A DNA stretch of 30,571 bases, from contig JAKJFO010000032.1 in NCBI GenBank assembly GCA_022704885.1, positions 1-30,571 on the forward strand. Direction: 5' to 3'. The notes under the pieces are model-generated. The model was not told where the DNA came from. It saw nothing but the letters and a program-made list of their open reading frames with translations, and did not search any database. The translations under genes and the position numbers were made by a program. Below, piece after piece: positions 9,938 to 16,629 of this stretch. The DNA is from Candidatus Rifleibacteriota bacterium (GTDB lineage: Bacteria > Riflebacteria > Ozemobacteria > Ozemobacterales > Ozemobacteraceae). The number at the start of each line of letters is the position of its first letter. The first letter of the stretch is position 1.

Positions 9938-10084
9938 GTTCATGGCGTATCCCTGTTGAAGAAGTCGCTCGATCATGTCAAGACTGCGCTCAGTGAGTTC
10001 AGAGTATTTCTGAATCTGAGCCATAACAACTTTTTCGTCTTCCGGAGGGGCAATGGAAGAATTTATTGAACGCGTTTCTGACAT
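9848..10084 (-). CDS. Possible small antisense-oriented hypothetical protein, 78 aa
   Basis: A 78-codon frame begins at ATG 10084 with AGGAG eight bases upstream and ends inside the 3' end of the M48 gene. It reads as a plausible soluble protein: a Ser/Thr-rich start, then charged amphipathic helices (EKVVMAQIQKYSELTERSLD and SPEVKRLQNKLHDLEVK) and a basic C-terminus. It fills nearly all of the 115-base gap between two + strand genes, overlaps the M48 gene tail-to-tail by 90 bases and overlaps the start of the SLH-like gene head-to-head by 32 bases. No family is recognised. The double overlap is the main reason for doubt; a good Shine-Dalgarno sequence and natural-looking composition are the reasons to list it. 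Confidence 0.45.
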   Translation of the reverse strand: MSETRSINSSIAPPEDEKVVMAQIQKYSELTERSLDMIERLLQQGYAMNSPEVKRLQNKLHDLEVKSNFWRTRMMKYL

Positions 10085-11147
10085 ATTCAGGTCTCCTGTC
10101 ATTCTTAAAAGGTGGCAGCTCAGCTATCGGCAATCGTTAAGCTTATGTTTAGCCATGTTCGTCTTTTTGTCGACAGCTGCTCTGCAGGCGCAGGAGAACA
10201 AGATCAGCCGTTACAACTTCGTTCTGGCCGTTTATGAGCGCGTTTTCAACCGCCACATTACCGAGATCGAGGCGACCGAAAGCGGTCTTATCGACCAGTT
10301 CGACGATGGCCAGTATAATCTCGACTGGCCAATCTCGCGCGGAATGGCAGCCGAAGCTCTGTATCGCCTGAGCGTTCAACTCGGCACCATAGCCAAAATG
10401 CCACGTGCTTTTGCTGACATAGGCAACGACTCAATTTTCAAGAAGCCTCTGGAAACAGTCGGCGCCGCCTTTCTGCCTCGCGCCCGCGGGCGCTTCGACC
10501 CCAACTACCTGCTCGATCGCGAGACGCTGTTCCGGGCAATCAGTCTGCTGCTCGAAAAAGGTGTTCTGCGTCAGGAAGACCGCTCGCGCCAGGCGATTTT
10601 TCCGGCAGCAGAGCCGGTCGTCACCACTACGATGACAGAAGAAAAGCTCACGAGTGACAGCGAAGCTGTTCTCATGCCGATACACCCCGATCTCGGCTTC
10701 AAGGAACACAAAGGTGAAGACACCCGCTACCGTGCCGAAACCTATAACCGCGTTGCCATCGCCAACTCACGTGTTTCGACCGGCCAGATGAACCCCCAGG
10801 AAATGGCCAGTATCGAAGACGCCAGCAGTGCCATGAAAGATGTCGAAACGCTGCTCGACCGCCTTGGTGGTTCAGTCATGGAAATGACCGAAACCTATCC
10901 TTCCAATCCCGATGACGAAAGCGATCTGCGCCAGGGTCTCGCCAAAATCGAAGGGGTTCTCGCGGCCGCGTTCGAGCGCTTCACCTATTCAAAATTGCAG
11001 CTTGGCACAACCATGCCGGTCGATCCCGATCAGATACGCAGATGCGAAGAACTGAGCCGACAGCTCGACACCCAGCTTGAACGCCTGAAGATACTCAGAC
11101 AGCGTATTGCCGAACGTCTGGCCGAGCCACAGAAAGAAGAGAACTGA
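10053..11147 (+). CDS. Secreted protein with SLH-like region and C-terminal coiled coil
   Basis: This 364-aa protein starts at ATG 10053, preceded by GGAGGGG (10044-10050). The hydrophobic signal core is at residues 29-44 (cleavage near LQA|QE), after an unusually long n-region of about 28 residues; no alternative ATG, GTG or TTG start lies between. Residues 94-167 resemble an S-layer homology domain: ISRGMAAEALYRLS, FADIGN, a GRFDPNYLLDRETLFRAI block, matching the SLH pattern of R-E-A ... F-x-D ... G-x-F-x-P-N ... R-E. SLH domains bind cell-wall polymers. The C-terminal half is helical and charged, probably coiled coil. It is encoded between an M48 protease and a dead M48 paralogue, and its stop is 1 nt before the next start. 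Confidence 0.72.
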   Translation: MEEFIERVSDIFRSPVILKRWQLSYRQSLSLCLAMFVFLSTAALQAQENKISRYNFVLAVYERVFNRHITEIEATESGLIDQFDDGQYNLDWPISRGMAAEALYRLSVQLGTIAKMPRAFADIGNDSIFKKPLETVGAAFLPRARGRFDPNYLLDRETLFRAISLLLEKGVLRQEDRSRQAIFPAAEPVVTTTMTEEKLTSDSEAVLMPIHPDLGFKEHKGEDTRYRAETYNRVAIANSRVSTGQMNPQEMASIEDASSAMKDVETLLDRLGGSVMEMTETYPSNPDDESDLRQGLAKIEGVLAAAFERFTYSKLQLGTTMPVDPDQIRRCEELSRQLDTQLERLKILRQRIAERLAEPQKEEN

Positions 11148-11148
11148 C

Positions 11149-11865
11149 ATGTACAGATACCTTGCCGTTTCGCTGCTGATGCTTTGCCTCGTGCTGCCGC
11201 CGGTTCTGGCGGTAAACCCGGTCATGCGCTACTTCACCCAGCTGCTCGACGAAACTCGCGCCGAAATTGCGATTGGCGAATTGATGCGCGACCAGTTTCT
11301 CAGCGAGTTTCCAGAATATCTCAAAATTGCTTCAGATACCGAAATGACGACGCGCATGCGCAAACTCGCCGAAAGCAGCAGTCGCGCCGAACTTGGCTAC
11401 AACGTGCTGATCATCGACAGCGACATTCCCGACGAAATTCCGCTTCCCGGTGGCACGCTGATCGTTACCAGCGGTCTGCTGACAGCTGCCGCTACCAGTG
11501 AACAGCGCGACTTCATACTTGCCCGCAACGTCATGCACATTGTTCTCAAGCACCCGATGAAGCTGGTCAAAAACGAAGGGCTGTATCCGACTATTCTGAA
11601 CCAGCTTAAAACCAGACCCGAAAATCGCAGCCAGCAGATTCTGCGCAAAGTTTTGCGCGACTACCTGCGCAATATTCCCAAACTCGACCATAAGAAGGCC
11701 GATCTTCAGGGAATTCTGCTGACCAGCTCGCCTGAAAAGACCAGAAAAGCCGCAATTGAAATGCTGAAAAGCTTTTCGATTCGTGTCTGGCCGGTTTTAC
11801 CATGGGATACCGGTGATCTGCCCTCAAGAATTGCCGAACTTGAGAAATTGAAACTTCCGGAATAA
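11149..11865 (+). CDS. Secreted M48-like protein with degenerate active site (pseudo-protease)
   Basis: I place the start at ATG 11149 (238 aa), because from there the protein begins directly with a signal peptide (MYRYLAVSLLMLCLVLPPVLA); an upstream ATG at 11107 would prepend a polar stretch and overlap the previous gene. The core YNVLIIDSDIPDEIPLPGGTL-x-V-T-S-G-LL is the typical M48 strand before the zinc helix. At the helix the expected A-H-E-x-x-H is AR-N-V-M-H (Arg126, Asn127, His130): the first ligand and the catalytic Glu are lost while the second His and following LKH remain. No ExxxD third ligand follows. It is therefore probably a non-catalytic partner or regulator. It lies two genes downstream of an intact M48 protease in the same operon. 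Confidence 0.72.
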   Translation: MYRYLAVSLLMLCLVLPPVLAVNPVMRYFTQLLDETRAEIAIGELMRDQFLSEFPEYLKIASDTEMTTRMRKLAESSSRAELGYNVLIIDSDIPDEIPLPGGTLIVTSGLLTAAATSEQRDFILARNVMHIVLKHPMKLVKNEGLYPTILNQLKTRPENRSQQILRKVLRDYLRNIPKLDHKKADLQGILLTSSPEKTRKAAIEMLKSFSIRVWPVLPWDTGDLPSRIAELEKLKLPE

Positions 11866-11874
11866 AATCAGCTG

Positions 11875-14238
11875 ATGTCATCTGATCGCCTGATAAAATA
11901 CCCGCGCGATGCTGTTCGAGCCACCGACGGCTGGATCAGACGATCGGCGCTTGCCGCGATGGTGCGTGACCCTCAACCGGTCGACCGCGAAATCTTCGAA
12001 GATTTTATCGACAGCGATGATACGACTCTGTCGCTGATGTCTTTCCTCGGCCTCAAAAAGCTTTTTCCACCGACGATCATGATCAGAGACACCTGGAAAG
12101 AATTGTTCGGCGAATCTGTCGACCTGCTGTCGCGCCGTGCCTGTACCGGGCCTTCGCAACTGCGGGTGGCCGCTCTCAAGGCGCTTGCCTTCGCCCCCGA
12201 ACATCTGAGTTTTGGCCTGGTCGAAAAGGTTCTTGAATCGCTTGCCGCCCCGATGAACTTCGAGAGCATCAGTTGTGGCCAGACTCCCGGGCTGACTCTG
12301 GTTCAGAACCCGCAGACCTTTCAGCTGCCGGAAGGCTTCGCGGTACTGCTCGCGTCGCTGCCTGGCAGTCACGAACGTGTTGATCTGCTGCGCCGCGAAA
12401 TCGGCTCTCAGGATTCATCACGGCTTCTGCCGGTTCTTCTGTCACTGCAGCTCAACCCGGTGCCTGAGCTGACCGATCAGACGCTTCTTCTGGCCAGGTC
12501 CCCGGAAAAGCGGATCGCCATCGAAGCAGCCCGCGCGCTGCTCGCCTGCGGTGGCAGCAAAGTATACCTGCTGATTCTCTCGATGCTCAAAGAAGCCGCC
12601 GATCCACAGCGCAAAGCTGCGCTGCTGCCTCTCGCCGCCAGTACCGGCCGCGAAGAGGTCTGGCCGGTAATTGTCAATTATGCTGCCTGTGACGACAACA
12701 TGCTGGCGCAGGCAGCTCTGCAGGCCGCCGAAAACTTCGCCGTGCCAATCGAAGAAAAGGCAGCGCTTTATCGCAGGGCGATCAAAAGCAGCGACCCTGG
12801 CACCGCCTGCCTCGCCGCGCAGTATGCCTGGCAGGCCGGCTCGATGAAAGCTCTCCGCCTCCTCGAAAGCTACCTCGCTGCTGAAGCCAAAACACAACGC
12901 GCCTGTGCGGCAGCGGCATTGGGCAATATTGCCCCGGAAACCGCTCTGCCGATTCTCGCTGACTGTTTCGATCGCGAAAAAAACGGCGACGTCATCAGAC
13001 AGCTGATTTTGAGCGTGCGCAAGCTGCTGCCACGTGCGCGTGGCAACCTGCGCGTGCATGATCTGCTGCTGCCATGGCTCGGACGTCTGATGAAATCAAC
13101 CGATGCTTTCAAGCGCAGCCAGAGCGCCATACTCTGCGGACTGCTCGGTCGCAACGCCGAAGACCTCGTCTTGCGCACGCTTGAAAAAGAGCATCACCCG
13201 CACGTCATCGCCTCTCTGCTGAGTTCTCTCGGGCGTCTCGGCTGCAACAGGCTGCTGGTTTATTCAAGGTTTCACGACCATCCCGACTCACGCGTCAGGG
13301 CTAACATGCTTGCGGCCATGCTGCTTTGCGGTGGCGAAGCGGTTTCTTATTTTACCAGTGCTCTCAAAGATAATGTTCCACGGGTAAGAGGCGCGGCCGC
13401 CAGAAATCTCTTTCTTCTCGGTCAGCTCGACATCGTTGCTGCTCTCAACCGCATGCTGCTTGTGCCAGAGCCATTATCGGTGCTGGCTGGCTGTTACTCT
13501 CTCGGCCAGTTGCTGCGCATTCAGCCACCACTGCTTGGCCCTGACCACCCGCTGCCGCTTGCCGTCGCGCGTCGCAGCGCCATGCAGCAAAAATCAGGCT
13601 CATATGGCCCGATGCTGCTCAATACGCCAGAAATCGCGCAGGTTTTCAGCGAAATGGCGATTGCCCGCGGTAATCGTAAAAAGCTGATCTGGATTCTCGA
13701 AGAAAAATCGCGGCGACACCCGTCTTCTTACCCGGTTCGCCGCATGCTGGCCGCGCTGCTGGCAGTAGACGGCGACCTCTCGCAGGCAGCTAAAATACTG
13801 GCTGGCTGCCTGATCGAGCACCCCGGCATACTGGCCGATATTCTCGACGCTTACCGAATCGCGGTCAAACTCGGAAACCTCGACAAAGCTACAGATTACG
13901 GCGAATCGGCGAAGGAACTCTACAACGAACTGCTCGCCGGCTGCCTGTTGCTGTGCCGCTCGATCCGCGGCAGCGGCGCTGAACTGATGATGCAGAAACT
14001 GCACCACCTCAGTGAACCTTCGATGAACCTTTACAACGCCATGATCCAGCTCAAGGTGCTCGAAAACGAAACTGAGACCGTACTCGATCTCATGTCTGAA
14101 CTGGTGCTGGCACGGCCATACAACGCCGTCGTCATTCGTAAGCTTGCCACCATGCTGCCAGAGTCGTTTACCGACCTGCGCCAGGCGCTCGCAGTCTATG
14201 CCGCTTCGCTGCCTGAAAGCCTGCAGGGATTTCAGTGA
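11875..14238 (+). CDS. HEAT-repeat protein with C-terminal TPR-like region
   Basis: This 787-aa protein has no signal peptide or membrane helix. It is an Ala/Leu-rich alpha-alpha repeat throughout: blocks such as LRVAALKALAFAPE, RIAIEAARALLACGG, AQAALQAAENFA, KTQRACAAAALGNIAPE and PRVRGAAARNLFLLGQ are characteristic of HEAT/PBS-lyase-type repeats. The last third (KILAGCLIEHPGILADILDAY, LGNLDKATDYGESAKELYNE) looks TPR-like. Such solenoids bind proteins; the partner is unknown. It follows the pseudo-protease gene by 9 nt, so it is the last gene of the + strand run. The 3' end overlaps a small convergent gene by 7 nt. The RBS is weak, and translation may depend on coupling. Confidence 0.82.
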   Translation: MSSDRLIKYPRDAVRATDGWIRRSALAAMVRDPQPVDREIFEDFIDSDDTTLSLMSFLGLKKLFPPTIMIRDTWKELFGESVDLLSRRACTGPSQLRVAALKALAFAPEHLSFGLVEKVLESLAAPMNFESISCGQTPGLTLVQNPQTFQLPEGFAVLLASLPGSHERVDLLRREIGSQDSSRLLPVLLSLQLNPVPELTDQTLLLARSPEKRIAIEAARALLACGGSKVYLLILSMLKEAADPQRKAALLPLAASTGREEVWPVIVNYAACDDNMLAQAALQAAENFAVPIEEKAALYRRAIKSSDPGTACLAAQYAWQAGSMKALRLLESYLAAEAKTQRACAAAALGNIAPETALPILADCFDREKNGDVIRQLILSVRKLLPRARGNLRVHDLLLPWLGRLMKSTDAFKRSQSAILCGLLGRNAEDLVLRTLEKEHHPHVIASLLSSLGRLGCNRLLVYSRFHDHPDSRVRANMLAAMLLCGGEAVSYFTSALKDNVPRVRGAAARNLFLLGQLDIVAALNRMLLVPEPLSVLAGCYSLGQLLRIQPPLLGPDHPLPLAVARRSAMQQKSGSYGPMLLNTPEIAQVFSEMAIARGNRKKLIWILEEKSRRHPSSYPVRRMLAALLAVDGDLSQAAKILAGCLIEHPGILADILDAYRIAVKLGNLDKATDYGESAKELYNELLAGCLLLCRSIRGSGAELMMQKLHHLSEPSMNLYNAMIQLKVLENETETVLDLMSELVLARPYNAVVIRKLATMLPESFTDLRQALAVYAASLPESLQGFQ

Positions 14239-14393
14239 CCAAGAAGCGTCGACTGACTGGCGCCGTTCGCTTCGATCGCGCCGCCTGACCTGCCGGAATT
14301 TCTGCTGTTGCTGTCGCCGACCACAAATGCAGCCACAACCAGCAGTAGAATAATGATCACCAGAAGATGATTCTCGTTCTCCAATTGCTTCAC
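14232..14393 (-). CDS. Small single-pass membrane protein, 53 aa
   Basis: This frame is too short for ordinary gene calling but looks real. GTG 14393 is preceded by AGGG at a spacing of seven bases, and the 53-residue product has a charged start (MKQLENENH), a strong hydrophobic helix (LLVIIILLLVVAAFVV, residues 10-25) and a Gly/Ser/Asn-rich tail. The orientation is N-in with a short polar extracytoplasmic tail, if the usual charge rule holds. It is the last gene in the pilin-type - strand run, 92 nt downstream of the TPR gene, and its stop overlaps the convergent HEAT gene by 7 nt. No family is recognised. It could be a small accessory of the pilin module or an unrelated membrane peptide. 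Confidence 0.6.
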   Translation of the reverse strand: MKQLENENHLLVIIILLLVVAAFVVGDSNSRNSGRSGGAIEANGASQSTLLGH

Positions 14394-14442
14394 CCCGACG
14401 CCCTGATTATTTGTGAAGTTCGGGCTGCCGTTACTGAAGTTA

Positions 14443-14470
14443 ATTGTAATAATTTTTCAACAACCCGCAA
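14443..14470 (-). promoter_or_regulatory. Possible sigma-70-type promoter for the 53-aa membrane protein gene
   Basis: Read on the - strand, TTGCGG (14470-14465), a 16-base spacer and TACAAT (14448-14443) form a reasonable -35/-10 pair about 50 bases upstream of the GTG start. It lies in the 92-base gap after the TPR gene, so the small gene could be expressed independently. Found by eye only. Confidence 0.35.
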
Positions 14471-14485
14471 GGGCAGGAAAAAGGC

Positions 14486-15517
14486 TTATTGTCCACCGAG
14501 GTGAGTCCGGGCCGCCCGCGCTTCCAGGCTGTTGCGGTTGTTATCCCGCTCGATCACCTTCTGATACCATACAGCTGCATCGGCAGTGCGACCGACAGCT
14601 GTCAGAGCATTGCCAAATTCGAGAGCCCTGACCATGAATGTCTGATCGTCTTCCGGGTCAGGGTCGCGTTTGAACAGTTCCTCATAAAGCCCGACCAGCT
14701 CGTTCATGCGGCCGGCCTTCTGATAAGCCATCATCAGACGGTTCTTGGCATCGGGCAGCAGTTCGGTTTCAGGGTACTGCTTCAGCAGATGTTCGAGCAC
14801 CGCAATGACATTGTCGAGATCAGGCGGATCCTGGCCAAGCATATAGAGGTTGGAAAGACGCCAGCACGATTCTTCAGCCTGATCGGTCAGCGGACAGCGC
14901 TCGATTACCTGCTTGTGCAGCTCGATAAAGCGATCCAGTTCCCACTTTTCCAGCTCCATCATTTCCTTGTACAGCTCAACGGCCAGCTTGAGCTGCTCGT
15001 CTTTGCCCAAAGCGGTCGAAACCTGATAAACTCCGGACGGCGAAGGATTGTAACTGCGCGCTGAATCAGAGTCATCACCACTCTGAGTTTCACTGCCGCT
15101 GACAGATACGCCTGACTTTACGGTTTCGAGCCACTTTTTGGCAAAACTGTTTTCAGCATCTTTGCTCAGAACAGTTTCGAATATCTTTGCTGCAGCCTCG
15201 TTATCGCCCTTGCGATGCTTGATCAGACCATGCAGGTTCATCAAAGACGTGCTTTGAGGGTGTGCAACCAGGCCCTTTTCGAGAACATCTTCGGCTGCAT
15301 CATAGCGTTGCACCTTTCCTAAAAACGAGGCTGCTTCAACATAAAGCTCTTCGGATGAATCAGGTTTGAGGGCGTTCAGATAGAGTTCCTGCGCTTCATC
15401 GTATTTTTTGGCGTTCTGCAGGGCGCGGCCCTTTTTAACAATTTCATCAGAGGCCTGCAACAGGCCTGCACAACTGCAGAATAACAGACAGATCGCAATC
15501 AAACCTGATTTATTCAT
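14486..15517 (-). CDS. Secreted TPR protein of the pilin-like operon
   Basis: This is a 343-aa protein with an N-terminal signal peptide (MNKSGLIAICLLFCSCAGLLQA). The two cysteines in it do not form a good lipobox, so it is probably cleaved by signal peptidase I before SDEIVKKG. TPR-like helical pairs follow (ALQNAKKYDEAQELYLNAL, VQRYDAAEDVLEKGLVAHP, GDNEAAAKIFETVLSKD), then a Ser/Gly-rich linker near residue 130-150, then a second TPR group. A strong RBS (GGAGG, seven bases before ATG) defines the start. It begins 16 nt after the PilW-like gene. A TPR lipoprotein or periplasmic protein next to minor pilins recalls PilF/Tgl-type assembly helpers, but this is context, not a recognised match. 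Confidence 0.82.
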   Translation of the reverse strand: MNKSGLIAICLLFCSCAGLLQASDEIVKKGRALQNAKKYDEAQELYLNALKPDSSEELYVEAASFLGKVQRYDAAEDVLEKGLVAHPQSTSLMNLHGLIKHRKGDNEAAAKIFETVLSKDAENSFAKKWLETVKSGVSVSGSETQSGDDSDSARSYNPSPSGVYQVSTALGKDEQLKLAVELYKEMMELEKWELDRFIELHKQVIERCPLTDQAEESCWRLSNLYMLGQDPPDLDNVIAVLEHLLKQYPETELLPDAKNRLMMAYQKAGRMNELVGLYEELFKRDPDPEDDQTFMVRALEFGNALTAVGRTADAAVWYQKVIERDNNRNSLEARAARTHLGGQ

Positions 15518-15533
15518 ATGGTAACCTCCAAAG

Positions 15534-16100
15534 CTATTTTTTGGCTTTTTCTTTGCGTAAATTGCTGATTTTCAGCTCTGATTCAACACAGGTCGAATAG
15601 AACTGACTGGCAATCGAAAGCGTCGAAGCCGTGCCTTCACCCTTTTCATCAGAAATCAGCTGCATTGCCACATTCAGAAACCTGAATTTCCCGGCTGAGT
15701 CCAGTTCCGGCTTGAACAGAAACGACTTGACCTGACGGGATCCATGAAAATTCGACTGACCCTTTTCATCGCGGCGAAAAAGAGTCTGTGTCGATGCATC
15801 GTAAGTATACTCTATTTTCTTGGCTTCGCCATCACGAATGGCATAAAAGGTAAACCTGTCATCGCGGCACTCTTCCGGCACAATGTTTTTCAGTGATCTG
15901 ACGTCGGTTCTGATGCGCTCAACGATACTGTCCATGAGACGCTGAATGTTGAGCATGTCAGTTCCCTTTTTGAAGTGTCGGGTGGTACGGTTCATTATCA
16001 GCATCGCACTGGTCAGCACCAGGCTTGAAATAGCTGCCACGATGACGATTTCAACCATCGTGACGCCATATCTTCGGTGTTTTAACAAGCCGTCAGCCAT
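15534..16100 (-). CDS. PilW/GspJ-like minor pseudopilin
   Basis: This is a 188-aa protein from the ATG at 16100, chosen because GGAG lies six bases upstream; the ATG at 16112 has no RBS. Residues 1-11 are a short basic leader (MADGLLKHRRYG), followed by the prepilin peptidase motif RYG|VTMVEIVIVA with the N-methylated residue Val rather than Phe and Glu at mature position 5, then a hydrophobic helix. The globular part is beta-rich with FKPELDSAGKFRFLNVAMQL. The layout and size fit the GspJ/PilW class of tip pseudopilins. ATGGCTGA overlaps the upstream stop by 8 nt, so translation is coupled to the PilV-like gene. Such proteins act in the inner-membrane priming complex of type IV pili or type II secretion. 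Confidence 0.8.
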   Translation of the reverse strand: MADGLLKHRRYGVTMVEIVIVAAISSLVLTSAMLIMNRTTRHFKKGTDMLNIQRLMDSIVERIRTDVRSLKNIVPEECRDDRFTFYAIRDGEAKKIEYTYDASTQTLFRRDEKGQSNFHGSRQVKSFLFKPELDSAGKFRFLNVAMQLISDEKGEGTASTLSIASQFYSTCVESELKISNLRKEKAKK

Positions 16101-16629
16101 TGCGATCTCCATATTTCAGAACCGACAGCCTGACCGAAGCCAGAACCCTGTCATCACCTTCATCTACCCGGTAAAAGACTTCGACGTTCAACCGCAGAAT
16201 ACGGTCTTTTTCGTTCTCATCATAAGCAAATTCATACTGAAAATAGCGAAACGAAGTTTCCATGTCGCTTTGTATGCCCTGATCGTTAACCACCTGCAAG
16301 GTCGCCTGCAGATCTTCGTTTTCGAGAACACCGGTGCGGCCCTGTGCCTGAAGCGACTGCACCTTTTCAAGGCATTCTTTGTAGGGCAGTTTGAGCAGAT
16401 TGTCGATGAAGCTGGCAGCAATCTGTGAAGCCATCATGTGCTTGCCGATCGAGTAAGCTCCGCGTGTCTGCGTCGATCCCAGCCACAGCAAAGGCATCAT
16501 TGAAAGAGCGAATATGGTTACACCAACCAGCAGTTCGATCATCGACAAACCCTGCCGCATACGGTCATTGCGAAGCGGCGGCACTGTAACTGTCTCTCTG
16601 AGCTTCCTTATATCCGGCTTGTCAGTCAT
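16093..16629 (-). CDS. PilV/GspI-like minor pseudopilin
   Basis: I place the start at ATG 16629 (178 aa), which overlaps the upstream stop as ATGACTGA and follows GGTGAAG; the longer frame to 16668 lies inside the upstream gene. An unusually long leader (about 26 residues, MTDKPDIRKLRETV...RNDRMRQG) precedes the prepilin cleavage motif RQG|LSMIELLVGVTIFAL, with Glu at mature position 5. The hydrophobic helix continues through MMPLLWLGS. This resembles PilV/GspI-type minor pilins, which start short fibre assembly together with GspJ and GspK. The long leader and Leu at mature position 1 are unusual compared with Phe in most type IV pilins. Confidence 0.78.
   Translation of the reverse strand: MTDKPDIRKLRETVTVPPLRNDRMRQGLSMIELLVGVTIFALSMMPLLWLGSTQTRGAYSIGKHMMASQIAASFIDNLLKLPYKECLEKVQSLQAQGRTGVLENEDLQATLQVVNDQGIQSDMETSFRYFQYEFAYDENEKDRILRLNVEVFYRVDEGDDRVLASVRLSVLKYGDRNG

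Noticed and set aside
12442..13059. A 205-codon - strand frame inside the HEAT-repeat gene
   Set aside because: Opposite a clear repeat protein, with His/Gln/Arg-rich random-like composition; shadow frame.
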